Source of the DNA: Zizania palustris
Lineage: Eukaryota; Streptophyta; Magnoliopsida; Poales; Poaceae
DNA: 64,000 bases
Direction: 5' to 3'
Assembly (NCBI GenBank): GCA_019279435.1
Contig: JAAALK010000289.1
Coordinates: 26,094,603-26,158,602 of the forward strand
A model generated the notes under the pieces. The model ran no database searches. It saw only the letters and a program-made list of their open reading frames with translations, and was not told where the DNA came from. Below are positions 1 through 10,925 of the stretch, in pieces. Position 1 is the first letter of the stretch. The number at the start of each line of letters is the position of its first letter. Made by a program: the position numbers and the translations under genes.

Positions 1-1
1 C

Positions 2-1865
2 GAGCAGAAGGGCCGCCCCGCCAAACCCCTCCTGGAGGGGGAAATCATCACCAAGACCCTGACTCAAGGAGGAAAGGATTACCCGATCAAATTCGGAGGG
101 GGCCTGGAACCGGAGGAGTCGGTGCAGATCGAAGCTATCATCCGCGGCAACCTCGACATCTTCGCGTGGTCCGACGAGGACATTACCGGAGTCAACCGCT
201 CGATCATCGAGCACTCACTGGCCGTCGACCCGAAGGCATGGCCGGTTCGCCAGGGGCTTCGGAGGCTTTCCACCGAGCGGGCTGAGCTCGCCAAGGTGGA
301 GACAGAGAAGCTGCTTTGAGCAGTGGTCATCCGAGAAGTGAGTCATACCGACTGTTTGTCTAACCCAGTGTTTGTCCAGAAGAAAACATCTGGCAAGTGG
401 CGCATGTGTATCGACTTCACTTCTCTGAATAAAGCTTGCCCCTGTGACCCCTACCCCCTGCCCCGCATTGACCAGCTTGTTGACTCCACGGCCGGAGCAG
501 AGCTCCTCAGTTTCCTCGACGCTTACTCCGGATACCATCAAATCTGGCTAAGGCCCGAAGATCAGGTGAAAACAAGTTTCGTCACTCCGACCGGAGTATT
601 TTGCTACCTCCGGATGCCCTTCGGCCTTCGCAACGCCGGGGCAACCTTCTCCAGGCTAATCTCCAAAGCCCTAGGTCATCAGCTCGGACGCAATGTGGAA
701 GCATACATGGACGATATCGTCATCAAAAGTGCCACCAAAAGCCACCACGGATCAGACATAGCTGAGACCTTCGACAGCCTCCGGCAGTGTGGAATCCGGC
801 TCAACCCGGACAAATGTGTCTTCGGAGCGCGCGCAGGGAAGCTGCTTGGATACCTTTTTTCCAGCCGGGGCATCGAAGCCAGTCCAACGCAAGTTCAGGC
901 GCTCCAGAACATGGCCCCCCTCAGAATCTGAAGCAAGCGCAAAAGCTGGTCGGGCGGTTGGCGGCCCTCGGGCGTTTTCTGGCAAAATCAGCAGAGCGCA
1001 CCCTGCCCATCTTCAAGGCGCTCCGAAGTTCCAAGCATTTCGAATGGACCCCCGAGTGTCAGGACTGCTTCCGCCAAATCAAGGAATATCTTTCTGGCCT
1101 CGTGGCCCTCGCCACACCCCAGGCCGATAGCCCTTTATTGGTCTACCTCGCCGCCTCCGGCACAGCAGCGAGTGCGGCTTTAGTTCAAGAGGAGGAACTT
1201 GGCGGGAAGCTAATCCAACGCCCTATCTACTTCGTTTCCGAAGTCCTCGCCGGAGCAAAGGCTAGGTACTCCGAGCTCGAAAAGGTGGCCTACGCCCTCG
1301 TCATGGCCTCCCGGAAGCTCCGGCACTATTTCTTGGCTCACGACATCGTCATCCCGACTGCCTATCCGCTTGGCGACATGTTCCGGAACAAGGACGCCAC
1401 CGGCCGCATTGGAAAGTGGGCGGTGGAATTAGCCCCGTTCGGGATCTCCTTCGTCGCCGGGACAGCCATCAAGTCCCAAATCCTCGCCGATTTCGTCGCA
1501 GAATGGACGATGGCCCGCGAACCCGCGGGCCCCGAAGCAAGCGAAGGGGTTTGGACCGTCTTTTCAGACGGCGCTTACCAGGCCTCGGGGGCTGGGGCCG
1601 GAGCAGTCATTGTCTCCCCATCCGGCCAGCAGGCCCTGTATTCTGCGCGGCTGAACTTCAAGGCCACAAACAATATCGCTGAGTATGAAGGAGTCCTATT
1701 GGGGCTCCGCAAGGCGCACGCGCTGGGAGCCGCGCGTGTGGTCGTCAAGACCGATTCTCAAGTCGTCGCCGGGCACATCGACAAGAGTTTCCGGGCTAAG
1801 CACCCCGACCTCGCCTCGTACCTCGACTCCATCCGCAAGTTCGAAGCAGCCTTCAAGGGTATATC
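2..1865 (+). pseudogene. Element A pol, first part: protease-RT linker, reverse transcriptase, RNase H, start of second RNase H
   Basis: Reverse transcribes the element RNA in virus-like particles. The reading frame enters from the left at base 2. Reverse transcriptase spans about 300-870, with the catalytic YMDD box at 704-715 and the upstream SFLDAYSGYHQI and PFGLRNAGATF motifs. A classical RNase H follows (about 950-1400). It lacks the expected first Asp (VYLAAS), as in a degenerate tether domain. The second, archaeal-type RNase H begins about 1550 with its Asp (VFSDG), Glu (NIAEYEG) and Asp (KTDSQ) visible. Lesions: a TGA at 317-319, where relatives have Arg or another sense codon, and a one-base loss in a C run near 915-922 that shifts frame 2 into frame 1. 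B1 interrupts the frame after 1865. The frame resumes at 8918. Confidence 0.9.
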
Positions 1866-2843
1866 TGTTGGAGGAATATATTTCCCTTGAACAGGGGACA
1901 AATGACGTCAGCCTCCGACAGCCTTCGGCCCAGAGCCCAGCACTATCGGAGCCTGTTTTCTCTCTAAGTGTTGTTTTCAGGTCCCAAGGTGCCTTTCGGG
2001 GCCTGTAGCTTCGGAGCCCTCAGATCAGGAGGTCCGGCTCGGAGCCCCCCGTTCGGGCCCTGGCGCAGGGCGCCGGAGGCCACCCTCCGAGCGCAGGACA
2101 CCGGAGGCCGCCCTCCGGGAGCCAAGTCCGAAGGCTGCCCTCCGGGAACCAAGTCTGGAGGCCACCCTTCGGGAGCCCAGTCCGGAGGCCGCCCTTCGGG
2201 AGCCCAGTCTGGAGGCCGCCCTCCTGAAGCCAAGTCCGGAGGCCGCCCTCCGGGAGCCGAGTCCGGAGGCCGCCCTCCGGTAGCCAAGTCTGGAGGCCAC
2301 CCTCCGGGAGCCCAGTCCGGAGGCCGCCCTCCGGAGCCCAGTCCGAAGGCCGCCTTCCGGAGCGTGCTCCGAAGCCCCCCCTCCGGGGTACACTTCGAAG
2401 CCTTCCCCCCCAGCCTCCGCCTTCGGTGTGTCTTTTAGCTGGTCAAAGCTTGGCGTAAGCCTGACACGTCTGTAAAGCTGTAAAGTTGTCTGGTACTTTT
2501 GTACAGTAGCTAGCTCCCCTTTCCCTGTCTACCCCTATAAGCCTAGGGGCTTGTAGAGGGTATCTTGGTCTTTTCCTTAAGGGTTGCGTGCCTATAAAAG
2601 CAGGGCCAAGCCCTTGTAACAGGACACACGCTCGAGGGGGCCAAGAGACCCTGGAATTATTGCTCCATACTAGGGCATACCATACCAAATCCACCACAAC
2701 TGGACGTAGGGTTATTATCTCCCAGGAGAGGCCCGAACCAGTATAAACCTTTTTCTCCCTCTGTTAGAGTCCTTCGAGGCTCATTCTCCACATCACACTC
2801 CACCACAAAAAAACCTGCTGGAACTAACGCAATTGTTCCAACA
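1866..2843 (+). repeat. B1 5' LTR
   Basis: 978 bp, TGTTGGAGGAATATAT start (the 3' copy has TGTTGGGGGAATA) and AATTGTTCCAACA end. It contains a 27-bp minisatellite (about 2095-2350, units around GGAGGCCGCCCTCC) and a TATA box CTATAAAAG near 2591, about 250 bp before the LTR end. Transcription of the element RNA should therefore start near 2620. Long apparent Gly/Pro/Arg-rich reading frames on both strands here are only the 27-bp repeat (nine codons per unit). Confidence 0.92.
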
Positions 2844-2845
2844 GT

Positions 2846-2863
2846 TGGCGCCGTCCGTGGGGA
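2846..2863 (+). other. B1 primer-binding site
   Basis: TGGCGCCGTCCGTGGGGA starts two bases after the LTR end. Its first nine bases match the complement of the 3' end of plant tRNA-Asp (TGGCGCCGT). The rest diverges, so the primer identity is a tentative inference. The same motif follows the B2 5' LTR at 16992. Confidence 0.7.
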
Positions 2864-3164
2864 ACTTAGTACTAAAAGCTAAGTTCTCTGCAACTGTCTG
2901 CAACTCGAAGTACGCCTAAGGGGGAGCTTCGAAGCTTTTTTGCTTCGCGCACCCTCCGGCAAGGGGCTTCAGGTGCAGCTCGAAGGCCATCCTCGCCTTC
3001 CTCCATCCTCCACATACCGGAGCTCACCCTCCGGCAAGGGGCTCCGCTCCAAACGTCAGAGGCCGTCGAAGCCCCAGGGGCTACAAGGTCAACCTTCAGC
3101 CACTTTGCGAGGTACGTCCGCTATCCGAAGTACCACCTCAGTCTACCACTTCCCAATCATGTTG

Positions 3165-3880
3165 ATATTTATTCGAAGCCCTGCTTCGCCTTAAAATTCG
3201 AAGCCTAGCTTCGCCCTTACAGAAAGTTTTTGCCCCATCTTATTTAAAAAATCGAAGCCTCGCTTCGCCTCATAAGAAACCCGAAGCCTCGCTTCACCTT
3301 GTGTTAAAAACTCGAAGCCCCGCTTCGCTTTATAAAATCCGGAGTACCCCTCCGAAGGCTACACAGTGCCCTCGGGCCCGTAGCAGTGGGCTAAAAGGAC
3401 TCCGGACCACTGGCCCGACGCGTCCAGGGATTCCGGGCTCCGCACCCGAAGCATCCCAGGGATTCCGGGTTCCACACCCGAAGCATCCCAGTGTCGAAGG
3501 TGACCCAGAGTCGAAGGTGGCTTAGAGTCGAAGGTGGCTCACACTATCACAGGTTCGGTGAATCCACACCAAATATCCTTCTCATTGCAGGACCAAGTTC
3601 CGAAGCCTTGCTTCATTATCCAAACACGCTCCGAAGCCTTGCTTCGCGTGTTAATGTAATATACGCCTAAGCGTCTCGAAGTCACACTTCGCTAAAACCT
3701 AAGTGCGTTTCGGAGCCTCGCTCACGCACAGCATTCAAATCCTAGCATGCCGAAGCATGCTTCACTTAACTTGGTTGTGCTGAAGCCTTGCTTCGCACCA
3801 AGTTAGCATGATCGAAGCCCAAAAGAGGCCTTCGCTTAGTGAAATTCCGAGCAGCCGAAGCCCTGCTTCGCACCAAATTA
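3165..3880. repeat. B1 leader with dispersed CGAAGC-NNN-GCTTCG hairpin motifs
   Basis: The untranslated leader between PBS and antisense gene holds at least nine short inverted repeats with 5-6 bp arms and a three-base loop, variants of CGAAGCCTCGCTTCG. Examples start at about 3174, 3199, 3253, 3282, 3313, 3601, 3632, 3781 and 3856. They are spaced irregularly and separated by unrelated sequence. No sense-strand coding frame of note is seen from 2864 to 4160. The same array, with substitutions, recurs in B2 (about 17340-18150). Confidence 0.7.
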
Positions 3881-4160
3881 AAGCATTCGAAGCCCAAAAG
3901 TGGCCTTCGCTTAAATAAAATTTCATGCGTCGAAGCCGCCGAAAGGCGCACCCTTCGCATCTTTTATTTTTTGCCCGCACCAGCAACGGCTAAGTCCCTA
4001 GCTATCATGAGCAAAGGGGGGAAGCATGTATGCGAGGTGTGCGAATGTAATACGCAGTACGAGCGTGACAAGCTAAAACGTTCGAAGCCAAACAATGCGA
4101 AGCATACAGACGAAGTATGCAAATATAACAAATTCCATTCATTGTATATTGAGAAGTGTG

Positions 4161-7100
4161 TTACAAACATACTTCGAGAGCAAACAACGTATAGTCTGTA
4201 TCTAAACCTAAGAAGAACCGTGTGCGAGGCCCCAACCCTCGCTTGCCCCTTTTTCGGCCAGGGCCACCTCGGCTGGACGTTGCCTCGTCGGAGCCCGCTC
4301 TCCCTCGACCAGCCCGTCTAGGCTCCGAAGCCCGTAGGCTTCGTCTTCCACTTTGCAGGTCGCTCCAAGTTAGCGAAGCAGGCGGTGCCGTATCAAAGGC
4401 AGAAAAGTCTAGGGCTTCATCGCCTGCTAAGGCCGTTCGCGAAGGCAAAGACAAAGGGCCCTGAAGGGACTCCGTCTTCACAGCGGCTGGTAAATCCTGA
4501 GCTACTTCGGAGATGGCTTCGCCCCTAGGCCCCCTCGGAAGCTTAAACCGAGGGGGGCCTTCGGACCTAGCTACTTCGAGGATCGCCCACAGCTGTTGAA
4601 GCTCTTCGGAGTCCTCGAGGACTTCGAGGTCTATGCTCGGAGTCTGAGCCTGGGCAGGTATAAAAAACCCCCGCATTCATATTAATAAGCTGATAGAGTT
4701 TTTACAAGCCTGCAGCTAAGTATTACAAAAAGCCTAAGGAGATCTACACCTTCGGAGGCGGAGGTGCCGAAGTCGAAGGCTGATCAGGCGCAGCAGGCGC
4801 TTTGGCTCGGCGATGTCGAAGGGCCTTCTGGAGGTCGAGGACTGCTTCGCAGCCTTGCTCCTTCCAGGGATCCTGCAGCCGCCGCCAGGCTCCGCGAACT
4901 TCGGCCGGAGGCGTCACCAAGTGCGGACCCCCGAATGCCACTGGGGTCACGGAGGTTGCCGCCCGAAGGTGGTCACACCCCGCGACATGGAGCATCTGCA
5001 ACACCCCTTGGCCCGCGACGCGACCGGCCATAAGAGCGAAGCCCGTCAGCGCTTCGTCCGCTATCGAAGCCGCAGTCTTCAAGAAATCGGCGCGGTCCCC
5101 AATCGGGTCCTGATCACCAAAGTCCGGAGCCCGGCACTCGGTCCCTATTTTCTCAAGGACCTCGATCAGGCTCTGGGTGGCCTCGCCAAGATTGGCCACG
5201 ACGAAGCTCTCAAGATCCTGAGCCCGTTGGCGGAGCTCCTCGTTCTCCTTCGCCTGTCGGGACTCCGCATCCTTCGAAGCCTGGAGCTCCGCGCGGAGCC
5301 GGGCCGTCTCCAAGGCCAAGGCCTCCTTCGCCTCAGCAGCCGAAGCCTCGGCCCGCCTACGCTTCTCGGCTTCCTCCGAGACCTCGCGGCGAAGGGCCTC
5401 CTTCTCCTCTGCGAGGCGCTCCATCGGCCTGTCGGCAGCAGTCGAAGCTGCTGCGTTCAGTGCGAAGGCCTACAGAAATTCAAGAAGTCATAAGTACCAA
5501 TGAAAGGCTAAAATATAGTTCGAAGCTGCAAGGGGCTTCGCTCACCCGCATGAGGACTTCGTTCGAGCTAACAAAGAGATCCGTGGGGTCTCGGTGGCTA
5601 AGCTGGGCCACCAAGTCCCCCTCCTCCGCAGAAGCTCAAGCCTGGCGGAAACCGTGGATCGCCGCCACCGTCACGCCCCCCTCGGCTTGAAAGGGTGAAT
5701 CACGGCCACGGTCGCCTTCGCGGGCTCCGGCGAAGCGGGGCTCAAGCCCACCACGTCCACTTCTTCTTCGCCTCGAGGGACCTCGCGGCCTCCGCTGCCT
5801 TCATCATCGGACGAAGTACTCTCGGACTCCGAATCGCTGCCGCTGCTGCTGCTGCTGCTCGAAGCTTCCGTGGGCTTCGCTTCGGTAGGCTTCGATCCAC
5901 CTTCGCCTGTTGGCTTCGCCACAGTGGGCCTCGCATCATCCTCGTCCTCTGCAGGGAGCCAAGTCAAAATCCGCATATTGAAGCAAAGCATGCAAAAAGG
6001 GTTTACCTTCGTCGCAGATTTCTTGGAAGGAAGGTGGGGCTAAGTGTGCCCTCTAGCTCCCGCGCTGCGAAGCTGGCGCATCCACCTCCGCGCCCGAAGT
6101 TGGTTCCGCTGGGGCATCCGTGGCCTCCTTGGCAGCCGGAGTGTGCGCGTCGGCCTCCGCCGCCGAAGGCCTCGCCGCCAGAGGCTTCGCTGCCTTCTTG
6201 GAGGTCGGAGTAGTTGCGGGCTTCGCCGCAACCTCCCCCGAGTTAGAAACTTTGGCCGCAGGGACCTCCGGCCGAGGTCCCGAGGCATCCGGTTCGTCCT
6301 CGTCCCCCCTTTTCCTCTTGGCTCTGGCCGACGAGGTGGTCAGGTGGGCGAAGTCCGGCAGAGCAGGGAGCCCTCCGAGGTCGAGCGCGGTCCATACCCT
6401 ATTCCAGCGCTCCCAGGACCGCACCAGGGCAAGGCGCTGGTTTTGCTCCTCGGGGGTCGGAGTCCCGACGACTCGATCCGCCGCCACGACGGCCTCCTCC
6501 GGGGTCCTCATTTCGAGGTCGGCTTCATGAAAAGTTTGAGTTAGAAGTGAAATCTATGAAGTATTAAAAGCAAAGAGACTGCGAAGCCTTACAGAAGCGG
6601 TCGAAGGCCAACTCGCTAAGTTCACCTCGACCCGAAGCCTGAAAGAGGCCCTCTGGCCAGGAGCGCGCGAGGGGACTAAGCCGGAGGGTGATGAACTCCT
6701 CCGCGAGGTCCCTCATGCTCATCTTCGCCGCCACTCTCCGGAGCAGCAAGATCCTCGAGCGAAGGATGTCTTCGCTGGTCTTCACCACCCCTTCGCGCCG
6801 GTATGGGATGTGGGCGTTGGTACTCCGAAGGGGGGAGTTCGCGCCGACGGAGGCGTAGAACCACTCCTGGTCCCACCTCGAGTACCACTTGTTGTTTATG
6901 GCCCTTGCCGGGAAGGCGTCTTGATACTCCTTCCGGAGCTGGAAGTTGGCACTGCCGAAGGCCAGCGCCCTCTTGACGCGGTCCGTCCCCTCCCTCGGCT
7001 TCGGTTGGCAGTTGGCGTCGTGGAGGGCGACGAAGACATCCGCGTGGCCCTCGCAGCCCTCGGCCCTCATGGCCCACTCAAAGACAGCTAACCTCGCCAC

Positions 7101-7496
7101 TGCGTTGGGCGAAAGCTGAGGGAGCTCGAGGTTGTAAGCCTTGAGGACTTTGCTCAGCATCCCCACTGCAGGCAGTCCGAGGCTGGCTTCGAAGAACGCC
7201 TCGAACACCACCACCTCATCAGCACGAGGCCTCGGCTCAGCCTCCGACTTCTCTGGGACCCGAAGCTGGATCTTCGCCGCAATCTTCCCTTCGCAGGCCC
7301 TCCGGACCGACTCCTCCGTGGAGATCAAGGCCCTCATCTCCAAGGTCTGCTCAAACTTGTCAGAGGGCGTCCGAAGTTCCCTCGGCCCCAGCCGCCTAGG
7401 CGCAGTCTTCGCCGCCGCAGCCGCCGCTGCCTGCACCTGGGCGGAGCCCGAGCTTGAGCCCAAAGCAAGAGGCTTCGCCACCGCCTTCTTCGGCAT
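4161..7496 (-). pseudogene. B1 antisense five-exon gene (Transposase_28-like), decayed
   Basis: Function unknown; the first exon resembles the Pfam family Transposase_28 (putative gypsy-type transposon). Model on the minus strand: exon 1 6593-7496 (ATG at 7496), exon 2 6007-6522, exon 3 5546-5948, exon 4 4750-5469, exon 5 4161-4649. All introns (58-100 bp) have GT and AG ends, with phases 1, 1, 0, 0 as in A and B2. Exon 1 has a poly-Ala stretch, then EVVVFEAFFEASLGLP and FGSANFQLRKEYQDAFP motifs. Exon 2 has LVRSWERWNRVW. Exon 3 is Ser/Glu/Asp-rich and acidic. Exon 4 starts with a charged Glu/Ala/Arg coiled coil. Exon 5 ends near TRFFLGLDTDY. Damage: TGG to TAG at 6053-6055, a one-base loss in a G run in exon 3 (the joined length is off by one base from a multiple of three), and loss of the normal stop in exon 5. 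No neighbouring gag or pol exists. Confidence 0.75.
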
Positions 7497-7635
7497 GTTG
7501 ATGGGACTTTGCCGCGAGGGGCTAAAACTAGCGAGGGGGGCTCTGCGCGAAGCTAGAAGGAAGAGGAGAGCGAAGGCTGTAAGGCGGTGAGAAGGAAGCA
7601 AATGAAGGTGTGCCGAAGCCGCACGCGGTAAGCCC

Positions 7636-7645
7636 CTATTTATAG
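7636..7645 (-). promoter_or_regulatory. TATA box of the B1 antisense gene
   Basis: CTATAAATAG on the minus strand, 140 bp upstream of the antisense ATG. The equivalent palindromic element stands at 21953-21962 in B2 and 32277-32286 in B4. The region 7497-7936 between this gene and the 3' LTR has no other coding content. It ends with the polypurine tract GAGGGGCTAC at 7927-7936. Confidence 0.65.
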
Positions 7646-7936
7646 GCGCGGTAAGAATTTCAACCGTCGTGGGCCGAACCCACCGCCAGGTGGGCCTCCA
7701 GCGAAGGCGAACCGGCCCAGAACAAGGTAACGGTAACTTTTTTGACCGTTGCGGAGCCGTTCGGGCTCCCCAAGGCTGTTCCGGCAACTAGCGCGGGCAT
7801 TTATTACCCCCGGGTATCGACGTCACCTTCGGTCTAGGCTCTGGAGGTATGTTTTCTCTGAAGTTGTGTTTTCTGGTCATTTGTCCTAGGGGCGCGTGCA
7901 CCCCTTCGTCTCGAAGGCCTACACGCGAGGGGCTAC

Positions 7937-8912
7937 TGTTGGGGGAATATATTTCCCTTGAACAGGGGCCAAATGACGTCAGCCTCCGACAGCCTTCGGC
8001 CCAGAGCCCCGCACTGTCGGAGCCTGTTTTCTCTCTAAGTGTTGTTTTCAGGTCCCAAGGTGCCTTTCGGGGCCTGTAGCTTCGGAGCCCTCAGATCAGG
8101 AGGTCCGGCTCAGAGCCCCCAGTTCGGGCCCTAGCGCAGGGCGCCGGAGGCCACCCTTCGGGTGCAGGACACCGGAGGCCGCCCTCCGGGAGCCAAGTCC
8201 GGAGGCCGCCCTCCGGGAGCCAAGTCCGGAGGCCGCCCTCCTGAAGCCAAGTCCGGAGGCCGCCCTCCGGGAGCCCAGTCCAGAGGCCGCCCTCCGGTAG
8301 CCAAGTCCGGAGGCCGCCCTCCGGGAGCCCAGTCCGGAGGCCGCCATCCGGGAGCCGAGTCCGAAGGCCGCCCTCCGGTAGCCAAGTCCGGAGGCTGCCC
8401 TCTGGAGCCCAGTCCGAAGGCCGCCTTCCGGAGCGTGCTTCGAAGCCCCCCCTCTGGGGTACACTTCGAAGCCTTCCCCCCAGCCTCCGCCTTTGGTGTG
8501 TCTTTTAGCTGGTCAAAGCCTGGCGTAAGCCTGACACGTCTATAAAGCTGTAAAGTTGTTTGGTACTTTTGTACAGTAGCTAGCTCCCCTTTCCCTGTCT
8601 ACCCCTATAAGCCTAGGGGCTTGTAGAGGGTATCTTGGTCTTTTCCTTAAGGGCTGCGTGCCTATAAAAGCAGGGCCAAGCCCTTGTAACAGGACACACG
8701 CTCGAGGGGGCCAAGAGACCCTGGAATTATTGCTCCATACTAGGGCATACCATACCAAATCCACCACAACTGGACGTAGGGTTATTATCTCCCAGGAGAG
8801 GCCCGAACCAGTATAAACCTTTTTCTCCCTCTGTTAGAGTCCTTCGAGGCTCATTCTCCACATCACCCTCCACCACACAAAACCTGCTGGAACTAACGCA
8901 ATTGTTCCAACA
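7937..8912 (+). repeat. B1 3' LTR
   Basis: 976 bp, TGTTGGGGGAATA start and TTCCAACA end, nearly the same as the 5' LTR. It has scattered substitutions and a rearranged 27-bp minisatellite (about 8165-8410). A TATA box CTATAAAAG lies near 8659. It is followed directly by ATATC, the second copy of the target duplication. Confidence 0.92.
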
Positions 8913-8917
8913 ATATC

Positions 8918-10340
8918 CGTCCAAAACATTCCGCGAGGCGAAAACGGCCAAGCCGACGCCCTCGCCAAGGCTGGGGCAGGGGCTCAAGCCTTGCCGCCAG
9001 GGGCTTTTTTCGAGGAGCTCACCCAACCTTCGGCGCCCCCTCGCAGCGAGGCATCCGCCTCCACTTCCTCGGATGAGCCCCCACCACCACCCCAGCCAGC
9101 CCCGGTCCTGTGCACGGTTGACGCTGATTGGCGGGAGCCCATCCTGCGCACGCTCGCAGGTAGCGAAGATGACCATCCCAGCCCAAACCAAGCTCGCCTG
9201 CAGCTCCGTGCGCGGTCATTTCAGGTTATCAATGGCATTCTATACAAGTCCGGCGTATGCACTCCGCTACTCCGCTGCATCTCACATTCGGACGGAGTTG
9301 CCATGCTCCGAGAAATCCACGGGGGGCTGTGCGGGAGCCACCTGGCGCCGCGGGCTCTCGCAGGAAAGGCTCTCCGACAAGGCGTATACTGGCCTTCCAT
9401 CGTAGCAGACGCCGAAGAGCTCGTCCGCACCTGCCAGGGTTGTCAGTGGATGGGGTGGCGCAGTCACCGACCTCCAGCCAGCCTGCTACCCATCCCTCCG
9501 GTATGGCCTCTGGCCCGCTAGGGCATGGACCTCATCGGGCCACTCCCCAGAGTGAGAGGAAACCTGCGCTTTGCCGTCCTCGCCGTCGAATATTTCTCTA
9601 AGTGGGTCGAAGCGGAGCCATTAACCTCCATCACATCCTGCAGCGTCCAAAAATTCTTCTGGCAGAATATTGTGTGCCATTTCGGAGTACCCAAGCAGCT
9701 CACTTTGGACAACGGAACGCAGTTTGACGCCAGACCCTTTCGGGCATTCTGCGACGAATTGGGAGTCCAGCTCTGCTTCGCCGCCGTGCGGCATCCCCAG
9801 TCTAACGGAGCCGTGGAGCGAGCTAATGGGCACATCCTTTTGGGCCTCAATAAACGCATCGTCGGCTTAGCCAAAGGGTTATGGCCCGACGAGTTGCCGA
9901 AGATCTTGTGGTCCATCCGGACAACCACTTCCCGGGCCACCGGCTTCACTCCATTCCGCCTCTTGTTCGGCGACGAAGCAATGACCCCAACGGAGCTCCG
10001 AGCCGGTTCGTTGCGTGTCACAGCACCCGAGGGCGATGACGAGCGTACCATCTCCCTCGACTTGGCCGAAGAGACGCGGCTCCGGGCAGTCGCCATCCTA
10101 TCCAAATATCAGAAAGAGACCAAAGCTTGGTACGATCCCAAGGTCAAGCGCAATGAGTTCCAACCCGGGCACCTCGTCCTTCGCACGGTGATCGCTCCCA
10201 CCAAGCTAGGCAACAAGTGGGAGGGACCCTACATTATCACAAGGTCTGGGCGATCGGGATCCTACCGCCTCGCCACCCTAGAAGGCGAAGAGCTGAAGCA
10301 TACTTGGCATGCGGAGCACCTGAAGCGCTACTTTCCATAG
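8918..10340 (+). pseudogene. Element A pol, second part: end of second RNase H and integrase
   Basis: Continues the frame broken at 1865. The first residues complete the archaeal-type RNase H, including its last catalytic Asp (NGQADALAKAG). A Pro-rich linker follows (about 9020-9110), then the integrase zinc-binding HHCC region (HGGLCGSHLAP to CQGCQ, about 9319-9452). The DDE core has Asp in GMDLIGPLP (about 9525), Asp in LTLDNGTQF (about 9708) and Glu in NGAVERANG (about 9815). A C-terminal GPY/F-like module (KWEGPYII) precedes the end KRYFP and stop at 10338-10340. A TAG at 9519-9521 sits exactly where relatives have Trp before GMDLIG, a TGG-to-TAG change. Otherwise the frame is open. Confidence 0.9.
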
Positions 10341-10469
10341 AGTCGTCACTGTATTCCGCTAACGGCCGATGGCCCCTGATCTTGTATCCTAATTGTGTAA
10401 TAAAAATCAACGGACCAATATTCTCGCCCAGCACGACATGCGCCATGACTCTAAGCATTTCGCTTCACC

Positions 10470-10740
10470 GAAGCTATCGGGTTCCGAGCTCCGGCTCGAC
10501 GCACCCTCGCTATCGGGTTCCGAGCTCCGTCTCGACGCACCCTCGCTATCGGGTTCCGAGCTCTGGCTCGACGCACCCTCGCTATCGGGTTCCGAGCTCT
10601 GGCTCGACGCACCCTCGCTACCGGGTTCCGCGCTCTGGCTCGACGCACCCTCGCTACCGGATTCCGCGCTCCGGCTCGGCGCACCCTCGCTATCGGATTC
10701 CGAGCTCAAACTCGGCACTCCCTCGCACTCGGACTCCTAA
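10470..10740. repeat. 36-bp tandem repeat just downstream of element A pol
   Basis: About seven head-to-tail copies of a 36-bp unit containing GGGTTCCGAGCTC and CTCGACGCACCCTCGCTA. Copies differ by a few substitutions, mostly at the right end. As 36 is divisible by three, frames on both strands stay open and give 12-residue Ser/Glu-rich repeats. These are unlikely to be a real protein because there is no conserved start and no homologue in the B elements. The following stretch 10741-10925 has no recognisable feature. Confidence 0.85.
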
Positions 10741-10925
10741 ATCCCGTCCGAAGTGTGCCGCCCCCGGGCGCGGGATACATTCAACGCGCCTTCCTCCTAG
10801 CTGGTTAGCACCCAGCCGGCCAACCGACTACCCGCTAAGGGGGGAAGGGAAGGAGCAAGGCGAAAGGGTTTGACAGCATAGAGGGCGTACAATGTTTATT
10901 ACAAATCAAAGGCGGAAAAGAAGAG

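Larger units (their letters stand above)
1866..8912 (+). mobile_element. Element B1: complete non-autonomous LTR retrotransposon without gag or pol
   Basis: Two near-identical direct LTRs (1866-2843 and 7937-8912) both begin TGTTGG and end TTCCAACA. They are flanked by a perfect 5-bp target duplication ATATC (1861-1865 and 8913-8917). A primer-binding site follows the 5' LTR, and a purine tract GAGGGGCTAC precedes the 3' LTR. The 5.1-kb interior has no reverse transcriptase, integrase or gag on either strand. It holds a hairpin-rich leader and an antisense spliced gene. The insertion splits element A pol inside the second RNase H, between its third catalytic Asp and the final Asp. It resembles a LARD-type element, except that it carries the antisense gene. 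Shared LTR tips and PPT with A suggest cross-mobilisation. Confidence 0.93.

Noticed and set aside
1968..2438. Long Gly/Pro/Arg-rich frames on both strands in B LTRs (also 8096-8545, 16042-16569, 22278-22886)
   Set aside because: They are the 27-bp minisatellite read in several frames; nine-codon units stay open by periodicity, and no start or domain is conserved.
4161..4676. Separate small gene starting at the Met near 4676 (MRGFFIPAQ)
   Set aside because: Element A lacks this Met and has a stop just before the acceptor, while downstream homology starts right after the AG; a terminal exon fits both families better. It cannot be fully excluded in B elements.
10407..10718. Ser/Glu-rich repeat protein on the minus strand over the 36-bp array
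   Set aside because: The frame is open only because the unit is 36 bp; there is no link to the antisense gene exons and no homologue in B elements.
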